Source of the DNA: Nitrospinota bacterium
GTDB lineage: Bacteria > Nitrospirota > Nitrospiria > Nitrospirales > UBA8639
Reading direction: 5' to 3'
Length of the DNA stretch: 5,862 nt
Assembly (NCBI GenBank): GCA_022561525.1
Contig: JADFRB010000111.1
Coordinates: 819 to 6,680, forward strand
The notes below the pieces were generated by a model. It searched no databases, was not told the origin of the DNA, and saw nothing but the letters and a program-made list of their open reading frames with translations. Shown here piece by piece: positions 1 to 5,717 of this stretch. The position numbers were made by a program, and so were the translations under genes. The stretch's first letter is position 1; every line of letters starts with the position of its first letter.

Positions 1-191
1 ATCTGACTCAAACCAGCACATCCTCGTGACGATCGCTAATCTCGGACCGGCTCCTTGGCGCACCTGGTACAATACAAAAATGTCTCATCACCACCGAGGT
101 GACCACGACTTTTTGTATTTCACCATGCACACCAATATCTTACACGTCTTTTTTGCGCCCAACTACCGTTTCTAGGTTCATGAGTGGATAG
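1..191. other. Non-coding region downstream of lptG
   Basis: No gene can be supported here. One plus-strand frame is open from the window edge (base 2) to a TAG at 173-175, 57 codons. It has no recognisable domain, runs straight through the hairpin at 71-119, and is short enough to be chance. If it were real it would be the tail of a gene convergent with lptG. The clear structure in the stretch is the terminator-like hairpin annotated separately. Confidence 0.5.
71..119 (-). terminator. Terminator-like hairpin after lptG
   Basis: The outer arms 71-80 (AATACAAAAA) and 110-119 (TTTTTGTATT) are exact reverse complements. The stem continues inward with GTC 82-84 pairing GAC 107-109, then TCACC 88-92 pairing GGTGA 98-102 around a five-base loop. 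Read on the minus strand, the inner G/C-containing stem is followed by a run of five T. The hairpin lies about 70 bases after the lptG stop, the expected place for an intrinsic terminator of the lptF-lptG transcript. The A and T tracts are symmetrical, so it could also stop plus-strand transcripts entering from the left. The inner stem is interrupted by unpaired bases, so its strength is uncertain. Confidence 0.5.
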
Positions 192-1283
192 TTAATACCG
201 TACCCTGAGAAAAAAAATCAAACTGACTAAGAGAAACATGATACAGGCAATCCATCCGGCAATAACGGGGAGAAGTGCGCCACTTCGTCCGAGGGAAATC
301 CCGACAGAATGTGTAGCCCAAAACACAAGGCCTATGCCGAGGCCTAGCAGTATATTTATGGCCATGCTTGAAGTTCGTGAGTCAAGTCCACGAAGGCCTA
401 GGGATAATCCAAGAATTGTCATGATCAATGTCACGGATGACCAGGCAATGCGACTCCAATAATCGGTCAGAAATCGTGCAATGTTATGCCCTTCGTTTTC
501 CAGGTGTGTAATATGGTCTCTCAGTTGACCGAGGGTCATATGTTCCGGTTCTAACGAAATCCAGGTTTTGAGATCTTCCGGGGTCAAGTCTAGTTCTAAG
601 GGCATGCGTTCCTGCTGTGCAACGGTGACCGGTCCATTCGGGGTGATGGTTCGTTGAACCACGTGTTTAAGCGTCCACCCAGTGGCCTCGTAATCAACGG
701 TTTCCGCTGAGAGCATTTGATGAAGCTGAAAATCAGAATTCAGGCGATAGAGGTGAATCGATTGGAGTTGCGCGCCATCGGGTGAAACTGCTTTGACGTT
801 CATGATGGTATTGTCTCGTATGCGAAGCCAAAGATTTTCTGCCGTAAACGCGAGTGGCTGCGGTTTCTTCTGAATCTCGACGATTTTAATTTGCTCGGCT
901 TTTGCGTTGCCCAAGGGGATCACGATCGCGGTGAAACCGAAAAAAATAACCGTGGCCACCGAGGCCACGAACAAAAACGGAGCGGAAAAATAGAGCAGGC
1001 TAAACCCGGAGCTTCGCATGGCAGTGATTTCATGACTTTTCTTCAAGAAGCCAATGACCAACAGGGAGGCCATCAATGCTGCAAACGGGGCCATCGTAAA
1101 GGAAATCTCCGGGATTTTAAAGAAGAAATACATCAGCATCGAGGTGAGTTCGGCATCATAGGGAATGAATTTCCGAAGTTTTTCGAAGAAATCAATAATG
1201 AGATAGATTGAGGTGAGGCCCGTGATACACATGACCAAAATGCTCAGGTATTGCCGGAGGATGTACCAAAAGAGAATACCCAT
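192..1283 (-). CDS. lptG: LPS export ABC transporter permease LptG
   Basis: This is a 363-aa inner-membrane permease of the YjgP/YjgQ (LptF/LptG) family. With LptF and the ATPase LptB it forms LptB2FG, which extracts LPS from the inner membrane and passes it to LptC/LptA. The layout is that of the family: three N-terminal membrane segments (about residues 12-30, 49-80 and 98-120), a periplasmic beta-rich domain (about 130-265), and three C-terminal segments (about 280-297, 306-327 and 337-358). The conserved cytoplasmic stretch HEITAMRSSGFSL (84-96), where the LptB coupling helix lies, is intact. The length matches the usual 360 or so. I start at ATG 1283-1281 (MGILFWYILRQY) because family members begin with such an amphipathic helix. 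The 26-codon upstream extension to 1361 would overlap lptF and is Ser/Phe-rich without similarity. The start is one base after the lptF stop and has no clear ribosome binding site, so translational coupling is likely. It is called lptG rather than a second lptF mainly by gene order. Confidence 0.9.
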   Translation of the reverse strand: MGILFWYILRQYLSILVMCITGLTSIYLIIDFFEKLRKFIPYDAELTSMLMYFFFKIPEISFTMAPFAALMASLLVIGFLKKSHEITAMRSSGFSLLYFSAPFLFVASVATVIFFGFTAIVIPLGNAKAEQIKIVEIQKKPQPLAFTAENLWLRIRDNTIMNVKAVSPDGAQLQSIHLYRLNSDFQLHQMLSAETVDYEATGWTLKHVVQRTITPNGPVTVAQQERMPLELDLTPEDLKTWISLEPEHMTLGQLRDHITHLENEGHNIARFLTDYWSRIAWSSVTLIMTILGLSLGLRGLDSRTSSMAINILLGLGIGLVFWATHSVGISLGRSGALLPVIAGWIACIMFLLVSLIFFLRVRY

Positions 1284-1284
1284 G

Positions 1285-2364
1285 CTAATGCTGACTGGCT
1301 CGGTAAAAAAGGATGACGGTGATGAGCAGCAAAATGATGTTCGGGAACCACGCGCCGGCAAACGGATGAAGAATGAGCGTGGTGACGAAAAATTCTCCCA
1401 CGATATTCAACAGAAAAAATCCCACCATAATCAGAATGCCCACGGTAAACGCTCCGATGCCGTCTGATCGTTTGGACACGAGGCCCACCGGAAGTCCAAG
1501 CATTCCCAGAATGAGTGTCGCAACGGGAAACCCTAGATCCTTGTAGTATTCCATCAACCGCCGGAGCGAGTTGGTATCCCTCCACCCGGATTTGTCGAGT
1601 TTGTCTACGAGGTAGTCATACCCCCTTCGTCCGGGTTTGGTTACATTGATGAAGGGGAGGTCCATTTTTAGATCGTAGGTCGCAAAGGTTATTTGGTGAT
1701 GTTGGGTCATGCCTCGGGGAATAGCATGAATGGTGCCGTCGAACAATCGAAAGCCCAGCTGTTTGTGTTTGAGGTCCTGAACCATGCTGAAGGTCTTCGC
1801 CGTGACGATGAGGGGTTTGGACGGATCCCGTTGATCAGCGATAAAAATCCCTTTTGCTTTATTCCCAGCTGTAGGTTCGGGGACATAAATCAGCAATCCC
1901 TTGGTTGGTTCGTTGAATACACCTTTGTCAAGAGCCAACGTGAGTTGATCTTGGATCAGGCTGATGGCCAGTTGTTTTAAGGACACATTCGACCACGGTT
2001 GTCCCCACTGGGAAAGATACATCGTCAGCAGAAAAACCAGAAACGAAAACACAAGGACAGGGCGGGCAAGGCTCAGCAAACTGACTCCGGCCGCCCGCAT
2101 GGCGATGATTTCATTGTCGTAGGACAGCCGGTTAAATGTAGTGAGAGAAGAGATCAAGCAGGCAATGGGCAAGGTCAGGACGAGAAAGGACGGCATCAGA
2201 TGCGCCAGGATTGTGAGAACGGACATAATCCCGACGCCTTTCGACACCAAAAGCTCGACAAGGCGCAACATTTCCTTTGTGAACATAATGAAACACAGGG
2301 CCCCCAAGCTCACGATAAAGGGGGTCATGAGTTCTCTAAAAATATAGCGATCGAGGATTCTCAT
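1285..2364 (-). CDS. lptF: LPS export ABC transporter permease LptF
   Basis: This is a 359-aa YjgP/YjgQ-family permease, partner of LptG in the LptB2FG LPS extractor of the inner membrane. It begins MRILDRYIFRELMTPF, the typical N-terminal helix of the family. Membrane segments lie at about residues 14-34, 46-77 and 98-120, followed by a periplasmic beta domain and segments at about 279-296, 304-326 and 337-355. The LptB-contact region SYDNEIIAMRAAGVSL (81-96) is complete. The same frame is open upstream to an ATG at 2481, adding 39 residues. That extension is family-atypical and its first codons lie inside the palindromic element at 2443-2564, so I choose 2364. No convincing Shine-Dalgarno sequence precedes either 2364 or the intermediate ATG at 2403. 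It is first in the operon with lptG, and the TAG stop at 1287-1285 sits one base before the lptG ATG. Confidence 0.9.
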   Translation of the reverse strand: MRILDRYIFRELMTPFIVSLGALCFIMFTKEMLRLVELLVSKGVGIMSVLTILAHLMPSFLVLTLPIACLISSLTTFNRLSYDNEIIAMRAAGVSLLSLARPVLVFSFLVFLLTMYLSQWGQPWSNVSLKQLAISLIQDQLTLALDKGVFNEPTKGLLIYVPEPTAGNKAKGIFIADQRDPSKPLIVTAKTFSMVQDLKHKQLGFRLFDGTIHAIPRGMTQHHQITFATYDLKMDLPFINVTKPGRRGYDYLVDKLDKSGWRDTNSLRRLMEYYKDLGFPVATLILGMLGLPVGLVSKRSDGIGAFTVGILIMVGFFLLNIVGEFFVTTLILHPFAGAWFPNIILLLITVILFYRASQH

Positions 2365-2442
2365 GGTCGTACAGAGGAGTGGAACGTTGGGGCCCCAATT
2401 CATGCCCTTGTAGAGATTCGCTCTGAAAGGAGTTTCTTGGTG

Positions 2443-2564
2443 GGGAATGTTGAAAAAAGCCGCCAGCGGCGTTCTCGCCATTTTGCCGTGCTCACGTACT
2501 GAGAGTACGCTCCGCGCGTCAAAATGGCTGCGGCCTTGCTGGACGGACTTTTTTGAACATTCCC
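2443..2564. repeat. Palindromic repeat element A (122 bp)
   Basis: The element is an imperfect nested inverted repeat. The ends GGGAATGTT (2443-2451) and AACATTCCC (2556-2564) are complementary. Next come six A (2453-2458) opposite six T (2549-2554), then CCAGC opposite GCTGG, then GCCATTTTG opposite CAAAATGGC. The centre is GTACT-GAG-AGTAC (2496-2508). It could fold as one long hairpin in RNA or as a cruciform in DNA. It contains no gene; minus-strand ORFs through it are by-products of the palindrome. It lies 79 bases upstream of the lptF start, in the likely leader or promoter zone of lptFG. Its core resembles element B at 4904-5062 in the same orientation. I recall similar dispersed palindromes from Nitrospira genomes but cannot verify that here. 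Confidence 0.8.
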
Positions 2565-2596
2565 TCCCCTTGACGATGCGTGGTTCATTTAGAGCT

Positions 2597-2625
2597 TTTA
2601 TTGGCTATTGACGTGAAATATTCAA
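2597..2625 (-). promoter_or_regulatory. Weak promoter candidate for lptFG
   Basis: On the minus strand, TTGAAT (2625-2620) and AATAAA (2602-2597) are separated by 17 bases. Each matches the sigma-70 consensus at four of six positions. If real, the transcript would run through palindromic element A before reaching lptF, placing a long hairpin in the leader. The matches are poor and such pairs occur by chance in A/T-rich intergenic DNA. Confidence 0.2.
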
Positions 2626-2717
2626 CAGTCCCTGGTGTTATCAGAGGCGGTACATCCAACTTTTGTCGAGGCCATCATAGCGTAGGGTGGTGATGCTGTA
2701 AATGGAACAGAAGGATG

Positions 2718-2739
2718 TGTTTTTTCTCGTGAAAAAACA
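2718..2739. other. A/T-stem hairpin in the intergenic region
   Basis: TGTTTTTTC (2718-2726) and GAAAAAACA (2731-2739) are exact reverse complements with a four-base loop TCGT, giving a 9-bp stem. Outside it, AT on the left and T on the right allow a little further pairing with a bulge. The stem is almost all A/T and no gene ends here, so a terminator role is not obvious. It could be a remnant of a mobile palindrome or a weak bidirectional stop between divergent genes. Confidence 0.4.
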
Positions 2740-2912
2740 TCTCTCTTTCTTTACATGACTGTTGAACCTAAAAGCGGCAGTTGGCAATCTCGGGACCCTT
2801 CGACTGCCTCGGGAAATAAATCTATCAATTGATTCAAGCGGGAGGATGACAAGTATAAAACGGTGCCCACCAATATCTTGTGGTGTGAGAGCATAATACG
2901 TACTAGCTGTCG

Positions 2913-2975
2913 TTGACAGCAACCAAAGAGTGTGATACACGGCCGCGATATTACATAGGTCTGTGACTCTATACT
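2913..2975 (+). promoter_or_regulatory. Promoter candidates before the radical SAM gene
   Basis: There are two partial sigma-70-like signals. A perfect TTGACA lies at 2913-2918 inside a small hairpin (GCTGTC 2906-2911, GACAGC 2915-2920), but the hexamer 17 bases later (TACACG, 2936-2941) is poor. Further on, TATACT (2970-2975) matches the -10 consensus at five of six positions but has no good -35 box at the right distance. A start from TATACT would fall at about 2981-2985, within the hairpin at 2978-2998. Confidence 0.3.
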
Positions 2976-2977
2976 AG

Positions 2978-2998
2978 AAGGTGTGCGAATAACACCTT
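2978..2998 (+). other. 7-bp inverted repeat before the radical SAM start
   Basis: AAGGTGT (2978-2984) and ACACCTT (2992-2998) are perfect reverse complements around a seven-base spacer, ending 43 bases before the ATG at 3042. It sits directly after the TATACT hexamer, so it could be an operator half-site pair at the transcription start or a 5' hairpin in the leader. It lacks a T-run, so it is not an obvious terminator. Confidence 0.35.
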
Positions 2999-3041
2999 AC
3001 ATTGTGCCATTCTTAACCCAACTTCCCATGAATACATCCTC

Positions 3042-4788
3042 ATGAGTGCGTCGAAGACCTTTCGCCTCGTTCTGATCACACCCTCTCGTTATGATGACGA
3101 TGGATATGTCGTGCAATGAGTTCGATCCATCATTCCTTCCAATACGCTGGGTACATTATATGGCCTTGCATTAGATTGTGCGAATCGCAAAGTACTCGGT
3201 GATGATGTCGAGATTGTGATCGATGCTTATGATGAACCCAATACCAGCATTCCCATTAAAAAGATCATTCGTGATATTCAACGGGCCGACGCAGGGATGG
3301 TTGGGCTCGTTGGGGTACAGACCAACCAATTCCCGCGATCTGTAGACATTGCACGGCCATTGCGTGAGGCTGGAATCCCAGTTGTCATAGGCGGTTTTCA
3401 CGTCAGTGGCTGTCTCTCGATGCTTCCTGACATGCAAGTTGATATTCAGAAAGCCATGGATATGGGTATTGCGATCTATGCTGGTGAAGCCGAGGGGCGG
3501 TTCGATATGGTGTTACGTGATGTATGGGAAGGGAAACTCAACCCTCTCTATAATTATCTTGATGACCTTCCTGAGTTAGCTGGTGCTGTCGTTCCCCTCT
3601 TGCCCAAGGAATACCTTGAGAAGACCATTGAAGGGTTGGGGAGTTTGGATGCAGGACGGGGGGGCCTTTCAATGTAGTTTTTGTACCATCATCAATGTCC
3701 AAGGTCGAAAGTCGCGGTGCCGAACGCCGGATGATGTCGAAAGTATTGTTCGGGCGAATCTTGCCCAAGGGGTCAATCGATTTTTTATCACAGATGATGA
3801 TTTTGCCCGCAATAAAAATTGGGAGGCGATCTTCGATCGGTTGATTCAGCTCCGGGAAGGAGAAGGTCTCAATATTAAGTTTATCATTCAGGTGGATGCC
3901 TTGTGCCATCGCCTTCCGAATTTTATTGAAAAAGCCTCACGCGCAGGATGTAAACGGGTCTTTATCGGGTTGGAAAATATCAATCCAGATAATCTTAAAG
4001 CGGCCAAAAAACATCAGAACAAAATTTGGGAATATCGCCAAATGCTTCAGGCCTGGAAAGACCAGGGGTGTATGACCTATGCAGGGTATATTCTGGGATT
4101 TCCTGGGGACACGCCTGAGTCGATCGCGCGGGATATTGAAATTATAAAAAATGAATTGCCGGTTGATTTGTTGGAATTTTTCTGTCTGACTCCGTTGCCT
4201 GGGTCCGAAGATCATCAGAAGCTTTATGCCCAAGGGGTACGGATGGAAACGGATATGAATAAGTATACCTTAGAATACGTGACCACCGATCATCCAAAAA
4301 TGACGGAAGCCGAGTGGTCTCAGGCTTATGATTATGCCTGGAAACAATATTACACGTTGGAACATGTGGAAACGTTGATGCGCCGGGCCGCTGCGCGGCA
4401 TATGAGCGTCGGCAATATGATGTTTCTGATTTTATGGTTTTACGGCGGCATTATCATTAACGATTTGCATCCGTTGGAAAATGGGTATTTGCGTCGGAAG
4501 ATTCGAACTCAACGCCGTCCGACCTTTCCCATTGAACACCCATTGTTGTTCTATCCCAAACGACTGTGGGAGGTTATTCGCGATCACGGGCGGTTTTTAA
4601 AACTCGTTCTCCAGTATGCCAAGATTCGACGTCGAGTCAAAGCTGATCCGAATCGGAAGCAGTATACTGACCTTTCCTTGACACCCGTCACCATTGAAGA
4701 GGAAGAAGATCTTGATCTCCTTAAAATTTTTGATCCCCGACCTGCCAAAGTTCGTTCCAAATCCTCACGGACCACAGCCGTCTCATAA
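3042..4788 (+). pseudogene. B12-binding-type radical SAM protein, broken by a stop and a frameshift
   Basis: Joined across its lesions, the product is about 580 aa, close to what I recall for this family of unknown substrate. The N-terminal part is a B12-binding-like Rossmann domain: LVLITPSRYDDDGYV at residues 9-23, then GLVGVQTNQFPRSVDIARPL and GIPVVIGGFHVSGC. It lacks a DxHxxG cobalamin motif. The radical SAM part follows, with QCSFCTIINVQGRKSR, FFITDDDFARN, GLENINPDNL, YILGFPGDTPES and LTPLPGSEDH, then a basic C-terminal region. There are two lesions. TGA at 3117-3119 replaces codon 26, where relatives, as I recall them, have Trp in a QWxRS context. At 3658-3670 the frame changes by +1 within DAGRGCPFQCSFC. 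The upstream frame ends at TAG 3675-3677 and the downstream frame continues to TAA 4786-4788. The frameshift region also lacks the first Cys of CxxxCxxC; only the tgt codons at 3673 and 3682 remain. The start is the ATG that gives the family N-terminus; there is no clear ribosome binding site. Sequencing error remains possible. Confidence 0.8.
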
Positions 4789-4838
4789 GCGAATTTCCCA
4801 ATAATAGTCTCGTTGTCTATCCAGCTCGAAAATCCCAA

Positions 4839-4868
4839 TTGATTGTGCAGTGTTCAGACTTATACAAT
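4839..4868 (+). promoter_or_regulatory. Weak promoter candidate for the phosphatase gene
   Basis: TTGATT (4839-4844) and TACAAT (4863-4868) are 18 bases apart, matching the sigma-70 boxes at four and five of six positions. A second -10-like TAAAAT lies at 4880-4885 without a good partner. The candidate lies in the gap between the radical SAM stop (4788) and palindromic element B. A transcript from here would carry the whole 159-nt palindrome in its leader. Confidence 0.3.
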
Positions 4869-4903
4869 TGTTCTTTGCATAAAATCCGGAGTGTGTTTTA
4901 ATT

Positions 4904-5062
4904 AGGGCTCGCGCAACAAGACCTTCCCATGTTTGGGCGTCGATCCATCCTGTCTGGCTGCGTTGCTCGTCCTTTCCATACGGAGAGTATGCGCAGTCCT
5001 CGCGCCTTGCCAGACGGGCGCCTCAGCACCCAAACATGGGAAGGTATTGTTGCGCGAGCCCT
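4904..5062. repeat. Palindromic repeat element B (159 bp, 34-bp inverted ends)
   Basis: Arms 4904-4937 and 5029-5062 are reverse complements at 33 of 34 positions; the single difference is G at 4920. An inner inverted pair GTCTGGC (4952-4958) and GCCAGAC (5009-5015) follows, and the centre is CATAC-GGAGA-GTATG (4977-4991). TTA flanks both sides (4902-4904 and 5062-5064), which could be a 3-bp target duplication, though it overlaps the arm ends. The core aligns with element A: the central 15 bases match at 12 positions, and both carry CCTTGC..GACGG to the right. It encodes no protein of its own, so it could move only with outside help, as a MITE- or REP-like element would. It ends 25 bases before the phosphatase ATG. 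Confidence 0.85.
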
Positions 5063-5078
5063 TATCTCACTGCGAGTC

Positions 5079-5082
5079 AGGT
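5079..5082 (+). promoter_or_regulatory. Ribosome binding site supporting the 5088 start
   Basis: AGGT at 5079-5082 lies five bases before ATG 5088-5090. It is short but correctly placed, and it lies just outside the palindromic element. It supports 5088 over the in-frame ATG at 4929, which is inside the left arm of that element, and over the ATG at 5127. Confidence 0.45.
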
Positions 5083-5087
5083 CGCCT

Positions 5088-5633
5088 ATGGCCAAATCAT
5101 CACCGCAACAATCATCCAAGCGACGGATGCCTGCTCAGGCCAAACTGCGGCGGATTCGTCTGTTTGCCACAGACGTCGATGGTGTTCTGACGGATGGTGG
5201 GATGTACTATTCTGATTCCGGTCAACAGATGAAGCGGTTCAATGTCTGGGATGGCATGGGCTTAGCCCTCATGAGACAAGCTGGCCTCATTTTAGGAATT
5301 ATCACCACGGAGAAAACAAAACTCGTCGCGCAGCGCGCCAAAAAGTTACAAATCACTGAAGTGCATCAAGGTGTGTGGGATAAACTTGGGGTTTTGAAAG
5401 CCTTAGGGAAACGGTACGGAGTCACCCTTGAGGAAATGGCTTTTATCGGAGACGATATTAATGATTTCGAGGCATTGCAGGCCGTGGGGTTTTCTGCGTC
5501 TCCGGCGGATGGGCGCCAGGAAATACGAAAATCCGTGCACTATGTCTGTAAAGCCAAGGGGGGAGAAGGAGCGGTTCGGGAACTCGCGGATATGATTCTC
5601 GCGGCTCGATCAAAGCCTAAGTCCTCTCGGTGA
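5088..5633 (+). CDS. KdsC-family HAD phosphatase (Kdo-8-P or nonulosonate-9-P type)
   Basis: This is a 181-aa class C0 HAD phosphatase of the KdsC/YrbI family, a cytoplasmic, usually tetrameric enzyme that dephosphorylates a 2-keto-3-deoxy sugar acid phosphate. Kdo-8-phosphate for the LPS core is the standard substrate. Motif I is FATDVDGVLTDGG (26-38), with nucleophile Asp29 and acid/base Asp31. The motif II Thr is Thr73 in IITTEKT (71-77). The motif III Lys is Lys99 in VWDKL. Motif IV is GDDIND (121-126). The C-terminal KGGEGAVRE (157-165) is the family tail that reaches a neighbouring active site. The length fits E. coli KdsC (about 188). The usual KdsC TGR motif is replaced by TTE; Glu75, Arg83 and Lys86 align with Glu56, Arg64 and Lys67 of the KDN-9-phosphate phosphatase BT1713, so I leave the symbol open. 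The start at 5088 is chosen because the upstream extension from 4929 is only translated palindrome. The first 20 or so residues are a basic, probably disordered tail. Confidence 0.88.
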   Translation: MAKSSPQQSSKRRMPAQAKLRRIRLFATDVDGVLTDGGMYYSDSGQQMKRFNVWDGMGLALMRQAGLILGIITTEKTKLVAQRAKKLQITEVHQGVWDKLGVLKALGKRYGVTLEEMAFIGDDINDFEALQAVGFSASPADGRQEIRKSVHYVCKAKGGEGAVRELADMILAARSKPKSSR

Positions 5634-5717
5634 AGGCCTGATTCCCAACTGCTCATGTCAGAAGAAGCAAAGAAATGTCATTTCAAGACTACGGATGTTT
5701 ATGGCGGGTAGGTCAAC

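Larger units (their letters stand above)
2565..3041. other. Divergent intergenic region, no supported gene
   Basis: These 477 bases separate the leftward lptFG operon from the rightward radical SAM pseudogene. I see no supported protein gene. A 99-codon minus-strand frame (2641-2940) has an unusual composition, no domain, and spans the small hairpins, so it is not called. Visible structure: an inverted pair TTCAACAGTC (2621-2630) and GACTGTTGAA (2757-2766); an A/T-stem hairpin at 2718-2739; a hairpin GCTGTC-GTT-GACAGC at 2906-2920; a hairpin at 2978-2998; and promoter-like hexamers toward both genes. Confidence 0.6.

Noticed and set aside
2..175. Plus-strand frame open from the window edge, 57 codons
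   Set aside because: No recognisable domain, and it passes through the terminator-like hairpin at 71-119. A frame of this length is not surprising by chance, though a convergent gene end cannot be excluded.
2365..2481. 39-residue N-terminal extension of LptF
   Set aside because: Family proteins begin with the MRILDRYIFRE-type helix, and the upstream ATG is inside element A.
238..2502. Plus-strand frames opposite lptG and lptF
   Set aside because: They are shadows of the two permease genes, with highly charged low-quality translations.
2400..2588. 62-codon minus-strand open frame
   Set aside because: It runs through palindromic element A and its sequence is mostly the translated repeat.
2641..2940. 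99-codon minus-strand open frame in the divergent intergenic region
   Set aside because: No domain, an odd composition rich in Arg/Ser/Tyr/Thr, no good ribosome binding site, and it crosses several hairpins. Chance open frame is more likely.
3658..3677. Programmed frameshift at the G-run in the radical SAM gene
   Set aside because: Shifting frame here would not restore the missing cluster cysteine, and a separate in-frame TGA exists upstream, so a lesion or error explains it better.
3171..4838. Minus-strand frames opposite the radical SAM gene (3171-3437, 3538-3909, 3937-4233, 4584-4838)
   Set aside because: They are shadows of the conserved plus-strand coding sequence and have no protein features of their own.
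2443..5062. CRISPR array or IS element formed by the two repeats
   Set aside because: There are only two copies with no regular spacers, and no transposase reading frame lies between or inside them.
4929..5087. N-terminal extension of the phosphatase from ATG 4929
   Set aside because: The 53 extra codons are translated palindromic element B, and the family begins near residue 20 of the shorter protein.
5654..5710. 18-codon ORF beginning MSEEAKKCHF
   Set aside because: Too short, with no ribosome binding site or context support.
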